64,000 bases of DNA from a virus, in IMG/VR virus record IMGVR_UViG_3300023202_000137, positions 1 through 64,000 of that record. One strand, written 5' to 3'. Below, one piece after another: positions 14,243 to 22,121 of the stretch. A model generated the notes under the pieces. That model made no database searches. It was not told where the DNA came from and saw only the letters and a program-made list of their open reading frames with translations. The position numbers were made by a program, and so were the translations under genes. How positions within the stretch are numbered: position 1 is the first letter of the stretch; the number at the start of each line of letters is the position of its first letter.

Positions 14243-15329
14243 GACGGATACCCTCACCACGCTTCAGCGCTTGGTAGTGTGCTTCGTTCTCTTCTTGTGT
14301 GCGCGGTACGAATGAGGGGTGACCAGGCCCAACCCCTCTCGGGGTTTCTGCATGGCCTTGTTTAGTAGCTGCACGCACTTGCACCTGTCGTTTGTTGAGA
14401 AACATATTCACTCGGTTTTCGCTTTGGCAGATGTAGTCCAGCTCGTGTTTGCTGTGCTGCCTGTGCCATTGATCGTTCGCGTTCCCCTCAATAGCTTGCT
14501 TCAATTCATCCGCAGTGAATCCCTCTTTCAGTCTAGCTATAACTTTCTTGTAGGCACCGTTTCTCGATGCGTTGACCCCAGTCTTGACCCTCCGGTTTGG
14601 AAACTTCTGCAGGAAGTGGTCAACGACTGCTCGTGCATCTGCAGCGTAGTCAGATCCCCCTGGTCGCTCTGGTCGCTCGGCTTCGTCGTCCTCATCCGGG
14701 GGATCCTCTCCAGTGCGAGCCGCGCTCGCACTAAAGAGAGTTGGGTTGGGTTGGGAAGGGTTGGGTTGGGTAGGGTCAGGAAAGGAAGGGGAGGGTAGGG
14801 AAGGGGGTTCAAATCCGTTGGGCTTCCGTTCAGATCCGTTACCGCCCCGTTGAGCATCCGTCAACGCTTCGTTAACGGACCGTTCAGTGGTCTGTTTCTC
14901 CTGGTTTTTCCCTGGTTTACGCTTGGACCTTTTCTTCTTTTTGCGCGCTTTTACGCTCGCCTCCCCCCCCGTGCGGGCTGCTTGGCTTCGTTTTTCATAG
15001 CCAGCGAGCCAAGATTGGTGCTCCTCCCAATCGTGTATTTCGCGCTCGTTTTCGTCGCCGTCGAGGAACCCGCAGTTGACCAGAGCACGAACGAACACCC
15101 CTTGGTCGCGCGACCACTTTGATTGCAGCTCGATTTGACGGTCGGTCATTCCGTGAAGATTCCCGTCTCGTCGGTTGGGTTGTTTGCCGCAAAATTCCCA
15201 GAGTCGCTGGAAGCACACCACGGCATGGTCCCCCAGAACCATGTCACCGTCCCCACACTGGTCGCGCAGATCGTCGGTCTTGTAGTGGTCCAAGAAACCA
15301 AACCGCACGCGGAAGTCGTCGTTGCTCAT
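14235..15329 (-). CDS. Replication initiator / helicase-loader-like protein
   Basis: A protein of 364 residues. The N-terminal 115 (VRFGFLDHYKTDDLRDQCGD, FQRLWEFCGKQPNRRDGNLH) resemble a winged-helix phage replication organiser. A basic linker (KARKKKKRSKRKPGK) and a Pro-rich spacer (TQPNPSQPNPT) follow, encoded by a G/C-run tract. The C-terminal region (VKTGVNASRNGAYKKVIARL, then QHSKHELDYICQSENRVNMF) resembles the phage replication C-terminal domain that binds helicase. Position right upstream of the primase-helicase supports the role. Confidence 0.7.
   Translation of the reverse strand: MSNDDFRVRFGFLDHYKTDDLRDQCGDGDMVLGDHAVVCFQRLWEFCGKQPNRRDGNLHGMTDRQIELQSKWSRDQGVFVRALVNCGFLDGDENEREIHDWEEHQSWLAGYEKRSQAARTGGEASVKARKKKKRSKRKPGKNQEKQTTERSVNEALTDAQRGGNGSERKPNGFEPPSLPSPSFPDPTQPNPSQPNPTLFSASAARTGEDPPDEDDEAERPERPGGSDYAADARAVVDHFLQKFPNRRVKTGVNASRNGAYKKVIARLKEGFTADELKQAIEGNANDQWHRQHSKHELDYICQSENRVNMFLNKRQVQVRAATKQGHAETPRGVGPGHPSFVPRTQEENEAHYQALKRGEGIRRD
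14743..14817 (+). repeat. G-run tract with TTGGG repeats
   Basis: More than ten GGG runs separated by 2-4 bases on the plus strand, including TTGGGTTGGGTTGGGAAGGG. It codes for the Pro/Asn/Ser/Thr spacer of the initiator on the other strand. The arrangement could form G-quadruplexes. Confidence 0.6.
15104..15115. repeat. Palindromic repeat GGTCGCGCGACC, copy 4
   Basis: Exact copy inside the initiator gene, encoding part of KWSRDQG, the same WSRD codons as copy 1. Confidence 0.55.
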
Positions 15330-15342
15330 TCTATACCCCGAG

Positions 15343-15376
15343 AAGGGGAGCGGCTCGCGTTTGCGCCGCTCCCCTT
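15343..15376 (-). terminator. Intergenic hairpin between SSB and initiator genes
   Basis: A perfect 11-bp stem (AAGGGGAGCGG/CCGCTCCCCTT) with a 12-base loop. No T run follows on the minus strand; CTCGGGG, the ribosome site of the next gene, does. It may act as an attenuator or mRNA-processing structure rather than a terminator. Confidence 0.5.
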
Positions 15377-15389
15377 GTTCACACGATGC

Positions 15390-15923
15390 TTAGAACGGTA
15401 CGTCGTCCATCGGCGGTGGCGGTGTTCCGCCACTTGCTTGTGCTCCAGTTGGAGCGTCCGGCAGTGCGCTCCTACTGCCACCACCACTCATTGCCTTGCT
15501 GAACGCTTGGCGCTCCTCCGGGGTCATCCGCATCCACTGCTGTACTTTTGTGCGCTTCTCGCCTTCGTACTCTTCCATCTTGGTTTGGACTTTTGCGATC
15601 TTGCCAACGAGTGCTCGTTTCACCTCCGACTCGTTGTCGATGTCGATCTCAGAAGTCACACCGCACGACACTGCAAGTTGCGCAATCTTCCACACGGCAT
15701 TGTCGCTGGTAGAGAGCACGTCCCAAAACTTCGCATTCTGAAAGTCAGCTTTGGTTTTTATCCCTGAGAGAACTCGGATTGTTCCGTTGTAGTACGGAAT
15801 CCCAGAAGACTGACTGTCTCTCTTTTCCATGTCTTCGATCTTCACGAAGTACACGTCAGGTGGAGGGGTTTTGAACCCTTCCATATCCCCAGCATCAGCT
15901 TCTGGATTGATAGTACGTCCCAT
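15390..15923 (-). CDS. Single-stranded DNA-binding protein
   Basis: A protein of 177 residues. The body (DVYFVKIEDMEKRDSQ, YYNGTIRVLSGIKT) looks like an OB-type strand set. The tail is Gly/Pro rich and ends PPPPMDDVPF, which matches the DDxPF tip by which bacterial SSBs recruit partner proteins. It sits between the recombinase and replication genes. Family of the core is not certain. Confidence 0.8.
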   Translation of the reverse strand: MGRTINPEADAGDMEGFKTPPPDVYFVKIEDMEKRDSQSSGIPYYNGTIRVLSGIKTKADFQNAKFWDVLSTSDNAVWKIAQLAVSCGVTSEIDIDNESEVKRALVGKIAKVQTKMEEYEGEKRTKVQQWMRMTPEERQAFSKAMSGGGSRSALPDAPTGAQASGGTPPPPMDDVPF

Positions 15924-15949
15924 TGGTTTCTCCTGCTTTGTAGTTGGTG

Positions 15950-16873
15950 TCAGCTAGCAGCGGCGGCGGCGGCTGCTGCTGCTGCTGCCCCTTCCTCTGC
16001 TGCGCTGTTTTGTTTGTTGCCCTTGCCCTTTTTGCTCTCCGATTTCTTTGCGGGCTCTTGTCCCGGTTCAGCGTTGAGCTTTTCGTCAGGCGCTTCCACT
16101 TCCTCCTCCGGTTTGTGCCGATGTCCGGTCTCGGTAGCCCCTATCGCTTTGAGCTTCTTTAACTCTTCATCGCTGCATGCGCCGAGAGTACCGGCTCCAT
16201 ACATCTTGCGAAGCCAAAGCGGCACGTTGGGAACTTCAACCCGCTCTAGGTCTGCATCACCTTTAGTCAAGAAACCATCGACACCCTCGAATAGAGTCAA
16301 GTGTACGATCTCTCCGTCAGGGTTCTGTTTCTTGAACTGGTACCCAACGATATTGAAGAAGCCAGCAATGTCGTTGGGTAACTTTTTGCCTTGGAGTGAG
16401 GGACGCACGAACCGCTCGTCATTGGAGAATGACTCCTCGCTTCGGCACAAAACGAGCACGTGCATCGGAAGGTCTCGAAAGCTCCGAGTGATGTTCGCGG
16501 TACGGTCGATGACCACGCCCCATTCTCCCATCGTAAGACTTTCCCGTTTTGCTTGGTCGAGAATGTCTTTCTTTAGGATCTGCTGCATTTCGGTCAACGA
16601 ATCGAGCACGACCCCATCGTACGGGCAGTCTCCGCGCTGGTGCTGCATCTTGAGCATTGACAATGCGCCACGTAGATCGTCGGTGCTCTCAATGAATTCG
16701 ATCTCTGCATCCGGGTTGCGTCTGCGGATTGTCCGCACCGCTTGCCGTTCGCAGAGAAGTATCAGCGGGCGATAGAACGTAGCGCCCAGCTCGCTCTTTC
16801 CCGCCCCACTGTTCCCATGCGTCAGTATTTTCGCATGGTCAGCGGTATCCAAGTCACTGGCCTTTGTCGCCAT
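15950..16873 (-). CDS. Sak4-type RecA-fold ATPase (ssDNA annealing/recombination)
   Basis: A protein of 307 residues. Walker A HGNSGAGKSELG (20-27 core) and Walker B DGVVLDSLTE (86-95) in a single RecA-fold domain, length and order as in phage Sak4/AAA_24 proteins. Established: Sak4 works with a phage SSB in single-strand annealing, and here the SSB gene is immediately downstream. The C-terminal 60 residues are acidic then Lys rich and end in a poly-Ala run. Confidence 0.8.
   Translation of the reverse strand: MATKASDLDTADHAKILTHGNSGAGKSELGATFYRPLILLCERQAVRTIRRRNPDAEIEFIESTDDLRGALSMLKMQHQRGDCPYDGVVLDSLTEMQQILKKDILDQAKRESLTMGEWGVVIDRTANITRSFRDLPMHVLVLCRSEESFSNDERFVRPSLQGKKLPNDIAGFFNIVGYQFKKQNPDGEIVHLTLFEGVDGFLTKGDADLERVEVPNVPLWLRKMYGAGTLGACSDEELKKLKAIGATETGHRHKPEEEVEAPDEKLNAEPGQEPAKKSESKKGKGNKQNSAAEEGAAAAAAAAAAAS
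15957..15993. repeat. GCN microsatellite encoding poly-Ala
   Basis: Tandem GCGGCGGCGGCGGCTGCTGCTGCTGC-type triplets at the 3' end of the recombinase gene give 11-12 alanines before the final Ser. Triplet slippage would stay in frame. Confidence 0.6.
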
Positions 16874-16919
16874 AGGTTTACCTCATAGGGGGTTGCCCCG
16901 GTTAAAACTCAGCCCTGAA

Positions 16920-18074
16920 TTAGGCTGCGTCGATTTCTTCGGCTTTCAGCTCTGGGTGTTCGGTGTCGCGTACGATGAAGTTGCGACGCGCGATTGGATC
17001 GTCTTCGAGACAGATTCGGCGGTACGGGCACTTTCGCCCATTGACAGAGCAGGCACTCACGTTGCGGTAGAAGGCCTCACACGTGTCGATGTCGCGAGTG
17101 ATTTGGTATGTCTCGCGTTCCCAATCCTCGATGTCCTGCAGCGATACAGGATGCCAGAACCGCCAGAAGAATCGGTCTCCTCTAGAGGTCAGCATCGAGA
17201 TCACATCTTCATAGTCCTTGTCGTTGATGTCTAGATGCGGGTAGCTGCGAATTGCTGCGACGTACTTCTCAACTGTCGTGTCGGTGCTTTGCTTCGTGGA
17301 GATCCCCACCACACCAGTTGCGTTGCAGGTCGGGCAACTCGTGTGGCCTTCCTTCTGTGCTTTCTTTGTGGGCTGGCCACTCCCTTTGCATGACTTGCAC
17401 TTGAGCGGGTGTGGGTCGGCGGGGAGTTTCTTGCGTAGTACGTTGTAGATGATTCCTCGCAACGGTGGCCAACCCATTTCCTGGATCAACTTCTCTGCCC
17501 CCCACACGTAACCGATGGGTTGGGTGTCGAGCATCAGTGTGGTTTCGTATTTGTCCTTGTCCGTCTCCTGGGTCGTCTTGTTCTCTAAGATCCAGGACCC
17601 GTCTTGGTCCGCAAAGAGTAGATCGATCTTCCCCCCGAAGTCCCATGTTGCAGAACTGCGCCCGCGCGTACCGCTCTTGAATGTGGAGATCGGATAGCGA
17701 AACGGTTTCTCGCATGCGAGGATGCGCCAGGTGTTCAGATCGTTGGCGTACCGTTGCACGTACCCCTGCATCATCCCGGTTGCGAGTTTGCGCAGGTCTG
17801 CGATCTTGTCGTGGTCAACGTCTGCGTATTCGTTGCTCCCTGCAGCCGCATCCACTTCTGCGTGGTGCTTTATCTCCCACGCATTCATGACGTGATCGAA
17901 AAGCACGTTTTTGTTTATGTGGAAGTCTTCAAGGCAGTCGTGCACGAGCTGCCCGAAACTCAGGGGAGGGGCTGTCACTATGGGGGACAGTCTCTCGGGA
18001 TAGACAAAGAAATATTTACGCCTGCACTGCGTAAAGGTTCGCCGCATTGAATTGGTCAGGAGCCGTCTGGTCAC
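16920..18074 (-). CDS. PD-(D/E)XK exonuclease of the Cas4/RecB type with Fe-S cysteines
   Basis: A protein of 384 residues from GTG 18074 (GTGA overlap). Nuclease core: H45 in SFGQLVHDCLED, D151 in GGKIDLLF, E164-x-K166 in WILENKTTQ, and Q185 in DTQPIGY. Four cysteines fit an Fe-S cluster: C17 (FTQCRRKYFF) with C342, C349 and C355 (CSVNGRKCPYRRIC), the AddB/Cas4 arrangement. An extra zinc module, CKSCKGSG and CPTCNATG (226-250), is inserted between. Likely 5'-3' end resection partner for the Sak4/SSB pair. Confidence 0.85.
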   Translation of the reverse strand: MTRRLLTNSMRRTFTQCRRKYFFVYPERLSPIVTAPPLSFGQLVHDCLEDFHINKNVLFDHVMNAWEIKHHAEVDAAAGSNEYADVDHDKIADLRKLATGMMQGYVQRYANDLNTWRILACEKPFRYPISTFKSGTRGRSSATWDFGGKIDLLFADQDGSWILENKTTQETDKDKYETTLMLDTQPIGYVWGAEKLIQEMGWPPLRGIIYNVLRKKLPADPHPLKCKSCKGSGQPTKKAQKEGHTSCPTCNATGVVGISTKQSTDTTVEKYVAAIRSYPHLDINDKDYEDVISMLTSRGDRFFWRFWHPVSLQDIEDWERETYQITRDIDTCEAFYRNVSACSVNGRKCPYRRICLEDDPIARRNFIVRDTEHPELKAEEIDAA

Positions 18075-18343
18075 GTCGTCACCTCTTCTGGTAGTTTAGT
18101 GATATCGGGCAGTGCGTCCCTCAATTCACCGTCGAGCAACCATGCGGTTGTCACCCCAAGGGCTTCCGCCATTGGATCCAACGTCCTCACCGAACATGCG
18201 TACGGGTCCTCCAGGATTTGCCAGAGGCGTTGCCGTGTAATGCCCATGCTCGCTGCTAGCGATGATCGGCTACTGTTCAGCACCGCCAAGCGAACGCGAA
18301 CGCGCTCGCAAAAGGATGCTACTCGTTGCTCGTTGAGATCCAT
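18071..18343 (-). CDS. Cro/CI-type HTH regulator
   Basis: A protein of 90 residues. HTH: SSRSSLAASMGITRQRLWQIL (28-48 region), followed by SVRTLDPMAEALGVTTAWLL, the usual XRE helix 4/5 pattern. It is the first gene after a strong terminator, with its own promoter-like sequence, so it probably regulates the replication/recombination operon that follows. Confidence 0.82.
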   Translation of the reverse strand: MDLNEQRVASFCERVRVRLAVLNSSRSSLAASMGITRQRLWQILEDPYACSVRTLDPMAEALGVTTAWLLDGELRDALPDITKLPEEVTT

Positions 18344-18377
18344 GTGAGTCCTTCACTGCCACCAACAATGGGCGCTT

Positions 18378-18406
18378 GTTTAATCTGGATCGTTTGCCAT
18401 CGTCAA
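18378..18406 (-). promoter_or_regulatory. Candidate sigma70 promoter for the HTH/replication operon
   Basis: On the minus strand TTGACG (18401-18406) and TTAAAC (18378-18383) are 17 bases apart, 35 bases before the HTH start and just after the terminator at 18426-18456. Confidence 0.45.
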
Positions 18407-18425
18407 TGCAAAACTTTACGGCAGG

Positions 18426-18456
18426 CAAAAAAAAGGGAGCCGCTTGGGCTCCCTTG
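18426..18456 (-). terminator. Rho-independent terminator after DUF7694 gene
   Basis: Stem AAGGGAGCC/GGCTCCCTT (9 bp), 5-base loop, then eight T's on the minus strand. It separates the amidoligase/MoxR operon from the replication operon. Confidence 0.88.
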
Positions 18457-18478
18457 TGGATAGAGTTGTGGATACCTG

Positions 18479-19105
18479 CTAACTCGCGAGTAGGTTCCAT
18501 TCGCTACCGCAGTTGCAATGGGCGTCTCCCGTGCGCAAGTCTATCTCTCCCTTCTCACCACACTGTGAACAGACTCCCCCACCTGTGGATAGCGCCTCGA
18601 CGAGTCCAGGGGGCATGGCGCCCTCGGGTTCCTCTTCGAACGGTCGCTGCCTAGATCCACTTGGGTTGCTGCCGTCCGGGTTCACCGGGCCCGAGATAAT
18701 GCGCCCATCAACGTACCCCAAGGGGAACGCTGAATCTGGGGGCAGGCACCAAAGGTGGTACTGGTTTGCCGTGTCCACCATGCGCCACTCTGCAGGATAC
18801 AGCTCGACTGCCTCTACCTCGGGCCCCATGATCTCACTCTTCAGCCGCTGCAGGTCGCGCCAGTCTTTGATCTCGCGCTTGTCGTGTCGCTTGATAGAGA
18901 GCTGGACGATCTCCAACGGCATACCTGGCCAGTAGTTCCCCGGGTACCTGAAGAGCGTCACCTGATAGCGACTGTTCACATACACCGCGACGGCCTGATT
19001 CATTGGGTCGGGTTCCCATCCAATCCTCGCAACGCGCTCGTGGTGTCCATCAACAGGCACCTGCTCGAACGGTGTCCACTTCGGTTCTACTTTCCTACGT
19101 CCCAT
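18479..19105 (-). CDS. DUF7694-like phage protein with C-terminal zinc ribbon
   Basis: A protein of 208 residues from ATG 19105 (GGAG upstream). The core LSIKRHDKREIKDWRDLQRL, GPEVEAVELYPAEWRMVDTA and NQYHLWCLP matches a widespread phage family I know as DUF7694, function unknown. It ends with VCSQCGEKGEIDL and HCNCGSEW, a zinc ribbon. Last gene before the terminator. Confidence 0.75.
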   Translation of the reverse strand: MGRRKVEPKWTPFEQVPVDGHHERVARIGWEPDPMNQAVAVYVNSRYQVTLFRYPGNYWPGMPLEIVQLSIKRHDKREIKDWRDLQRLKSEIMGPEVEAVELYPAEWRMVDTANQYHLWCLPPDSAFPLGYVDGRIISGPVNPDGSNPSGSRQRPFEEEPEGAMPPGLVEALSTGGGVCSQCGEKGEIDLRTGDAHCNCGSEWNLLAS

Positions 19106-19164
19106 CACCAACTCCGATGAATGAAGCGAGCGCCACCTGGCATCTCGCAAAGTGTCAAACTGAC

Positions 19165-19380
19165 TCACGCGGCTACTTCCTCGGGCCCGTGGTCGTGGCA
19201 GATCCAAACCATCGCGTGCTCTGGGTTTTTCCCCAGGTGCTCATCGCGCTCCCGGTTGTGGGCCATGTGTGTTCTGCAGGTACCGCAGAACCAGTGGCCG
19301 TCATCCTCTGCGCACTTCGACTTCACCCCATACGGGCTGCCGTCGATGGTTACACTGTCTCCCTGTTTCAAAGTCTTCAT
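19165..19380 (-). CDS. Small zinc-binding hypothetical protein
   Basis: A protein of 71 residues from ATG 19380, preceded by AAAGGACCAGAGCA. It has SKCAEDDGHWFCGTCRTHMAH and MVWICHDHG, a Cys/His zinc site. A similar AAAGGACCA leader occurs before the GGCT and amidoligase genes, so they may share translation control. Confidence 0.62.
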   Translation of the reverse strand: MKTLKQGDSVTIDGSPYGVKSKCAEDDGHWFCGTCRTHMAHNRERDEHLGKNPEHAMVWICHDHGPEEVAA

Positions 19381-19393
19381 TGCTCTGGTCCTT

Positions 19394-20929
19394 TCAAATC
19401 TCAAAGACAACATCGGTTGCAGAGTTGGGGCCGCTCACGTCATCGATCTGCATTACCTTGTCGCAGAAATTATCGAGCGCAGTCTCCCCACCCCAGCCAC
19501 CGATCTCGATGCCGTAGGTTCTAACTTCCTTCTGTGCGCACCGCCTGCGGAAGTCTTCCGCAAAGGATGTGCCTGCAGCACCGTCCGTGATCAGCACGAT
19601 GTCTGCTTTTGTGAACTGGTCCTCCTCCACAATCGTCAGTGCCTCTTTCAGCACTGGTTCAAAGTTGGTGCCTCCCCCACTGAAATATTCCATCAGCTCG
19701 CATACATGCTCCCAACTGGGTGGGTTGGGTCCACGCTCCCATACGAGTTTGCATCCTACCTCGGTGCAGAAGTGAAGGACGGCAAAGCTACGGTTTTCCT
19801 TGCGTGCGATGTCCAGCATCGCCAGGGCCACCGCTTTGCTCCACACTTCCCGGTCACCAGCCATTGAGCCGCTGTTGTCGATGCACACGACGATGGGCCC
19901 GCGGCCTTGGGGGGCTTGTCCCTTTAGCTCGTAATTGAGCAGCGACCGCTCCATGAGCCCCTGAAAGAACAGAGCCTCGAAGTCTGGATCGGATAGCTTC
20001 AGAGTTTCCACGGGGAGCAACCGTGCGAGGTCATCACCGTGGGTAATGTCTGAGATCTCATCACGCCGGTAGTCTGCTTTGCTTCGTTGCTGCGCTGCAG
20101 CTACTCGGCGCATTCGTCCCGCCAGCTCTGCAAGGGCCTTGAGCTTTTCTGACCTACCAACCCTCTCCATCAACTTTCGCTTCTGCTCAAGGTCCCCGCC
20201 ACGGCCAGCCGACCCAGACTCGTTGCCCCATCCGAAAGCGTCGAGCGTAGCCTGGGCCTGGTCGATGTCCGTGTTCGCCTTCTGAATCCCCTGGCGCATG
20301 GCGTGACGCATGGCCGAGGGGTCCATCTGTTGCTGGAAGTTCTGTGCAGTCTGTTGCATCTGTTGCATGCGCTTCCTGGCTTCTGCTTGCTCTGCCTCGC
20401 ACGGGACTCCAGCGGCCTGTAGTTGTTCATAGCCCTGCAGCAACCGCTCGACGCTTTGGCTGTCCCGGATCTGCTCCGACGGTTCCGGCAATGCCTGCAG
20501 AACTGACTCAGCAAGCGCAGTGCTGGACACACCGGACCATAGGCGGTCACCACGGCAACGGTCCTGCAGTCGCTTGAATTCGGGCAGCTCCTCGACTACC
20601 TCATGGGCTTGCTCTGCCCACCCGCTGGTGGGTCGAACATCCTCCGCTGGGAGTCGCTGCGCGTTCTCGGCATAGAGCCTGGTGAACACTTCTCGCATGT
20701 ACGCAGGCCAGCGCTCCATGCCCTTAGAGCCTTGGTCAGCCATCAGCGCAGCTTCTTCGCTGCCCTGCGCAAACTCAGAGTATTGGTACCGGTGCCACTT
20801 GTTCGTCTGGTACACGAGGTCAGAATCGACGCGCCGTTGCGAAGCGGTGGAGGGGCTGACTGCAGCAATAAGCCCATGCCCCGCCTGCTCTTTGGCGGCC
20901 TTGGTCGGGTCCCATAGTTTCCGTGCCAT
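19394..20929 (-). CDS. VWA-domain protein (ViaA/CoxE-like partner of the MoxR ATPase)
   Basis: A protein of 511 residues. The N-terminal 330 are helical and charged, with a Gln-rich stretch (RMQQMQQTAQNFQQQM). The C-terminal third is a von Willebrand A domain with an intact MIDAS: DNSGS (351-355), T421 in GGGTNFEP and D449 in LITDG. Established: MoxR/RavA ATPases act with MIDAS VWA partners as metal- or complex-loading chaperones. The ATPase gene ends one base before this gene starts. Target unknown. Confidence 0.85.
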   Translation of the reverse strand: MARKLWDPTKAAKEQAGHGLIAAVSPSTASQRRVDSDLVYQTNKWHRYQYSEFAQGSEEAALMADQGSKGMERWPAYMREVFTRLYAENAQRLPAEDVRPTSGWAEQAHEVVEELPEFKRLQDRCRGDRLWSGVSSTALAESVLQALPEPSEQIRDSQSVERLLQGYEQLQAAGVPCEAEQAEARKRMQQMQQTAQNFQQQMDPSAMRHAMRQGIQKANTDIDQAQATLDAFGWGNESGSAGRGGDLEQKRKLMERVGRSEKLKALAELAGRMRRVAAAQQRSKADYRRDEISDITHGDDLARLLPVETLKLSDPDFEALFFQGLMERSLLNYELKGQAPQGRGPIVVCIDNSGSMAGDREVWSKAVALAMLDIARKENRSFAVLHFCTEVGCKLVWERGPNPPSWEHVCELMEYFSGGGTNFEPVLKEALTIVEEDQFTKADIVLITDGAAGTSFAEDFRRRCAQKEVRTYGIEIGGWGGETALDNFCDKVMQIDDVSGPNSATDVVFEI

Positions 20930-20930
20930 G

Positions 20931-22109
20931 TTAGATCCTCACCCCTGCCAGCTTGGCTGCCTGGCGCTGTACCTCTTGGTGCATCTTGGCAACCTCGTCT
21001 GCAGCTTCCTTGAGTTTCCGCGCCTTGTTTGGATTGGACTGGATCGAATTCTGCAGCTCTGATTCCATGCGCTCGAATTCAGCGTTGGTCTCTGCCATCG
21101 CTGCAAGGCACTCAGCCTTGGGACGTGCGTCTGGGCCATCAGTCTGGGGCAGTTCCCGGAACAGCTCTTTTGCTGCGTCGAGAACCTCGCTTGCCTTGGC
21201 TGCCATTGGGTTAGCGACCTTCCCAACTTCCTGCACCAGCGTTGCCCGCTCTTTGGGTTCGCGCCAGAGAACGTCGGGCAAGATATCGAAATGATCCTCG
21301 CCCACTTCAGTGTCCCCGCATACGTAGGCAAACGCCTTGAGAACCTTGACTACCTTTTTCCAGCGACGGTCCGAGGCACGCACACCAGCTCGCTCCGTTG
21401 CAACCTTCACATCCAAGAGAACGTCCATTGCCCCCGGCTCCAGCTTCACTTGCTTGGCTTCTTTCTGCATGGCTTCGAGATCTGCGAGGGCTATGCTCGT
21501 TGCGATGGTGGGGTCTTTGCTCGTGAGCATCGCTTTCAAGTTGTCTCGATCTGAAATGGAATCGACCCAGTAGCGAAAGACGAAGCGATCAAAGAGGGCC
21601 TCCAGCTCCTCTGACTCGGGCAGCTCGTTGGAGGCGCCGAACATCGAGAGCAAGGGAACGTTGATCACTTGGTCGTTGTCGAATACGCGCTCATTCGCTA
21701 CGCGCAAAAGAGAGTTGAGTACCATCGTGTTGGCCTTCCAGATCTCATCGAGAAAAGCGATGTGCGCTTCGGGCAACTTGCGGTCGATCTTCCGCTCGAA
21801 GCAATCGTTCTTGAGCGCCGACACCTTGAAGGGCCCGAACAATTCTTCGGGTACGGACCCCTTGCCGAGCAAGCGCTCAAAGTAATTGGCTCCCTGGATC
21901 GCATTGCAGAGAACGCGAGCCAGGGAAGACTTGGCTGTGCCCGGGGGGCCCAGCAACAGGATGTGCTCGCCCGCGATGAGCGCAGCCAAGGCACCGTCAA
22001 TGATGTGGTTGCGCTCGTAGAACACTTGGCGCAGCTCGTTGCGCAAAGTGCCGAGGGTTTGCTGGTGGGTGGAGGGTACTGCTTGGATGTTGGTTTGTGC
22101 TTGTGACAT
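20931..22109 (-). CDS. MoxR/RavA-type AAA+ ATPase
   Basis: A protein of 392 residues. Walker A GPPGTAKSS (54-62), MoxR-type insert ERLLGKGSVPEELFGPFKVS, Walker B HIAFLDEIWKAN (116-127), sensor region FGASNELPESEELEALFDRF, and a C-terminal helical tail. Typical RavA/MoxR length for the AAA+ part. Together with the VWA gene it forms a two-gene chaperone unit; its position beside amidoligase and GGCT genes suggests the target may be the modified product. Confidence 0.87.
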   Translation of the reverse strand: MSQAQTNIQAVPSTHQQTLGTLRNELRQVFYERNHIIDGALAALIAGEHILLLGPPGTAKSSLARVLCNAIQGANYFERLLGKGSVPEELFGPFKVSALKNDCFERKIDRKLPEAHIAFLDEIWKANTMVLNSLLRVANERVFDNDQVINVPLLSMFGASNELPESEELEALFDRFVFRYWVDSISDRDNLKAMLTSKDPTIATSIALADLEAMQKEAKQVKLEPGAMDVLLDVKVATERAGVRASDRRWKKVVKVLKAFAYVCGDTEVGEDHFDILPDVLWREPKERATLVQEVGKVANPMAAKASEVLDAAKELFRELPQTDGPDARPKAECLAAMAETNAEFERMESELQNSIQSNPNKARKLKEAADEVAKMHQEVQRQAAKLAGVRI

Positions 22110-22121
22110 TTGTCTGGTCTC

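Noticed and set aside
16014-16775. A 253-codon plus-strand frame opposite the Sak4-like gene
   Set aside because: Sits entirely opposite a gene with Walker A and B motifs; no RBS or motif of its own.
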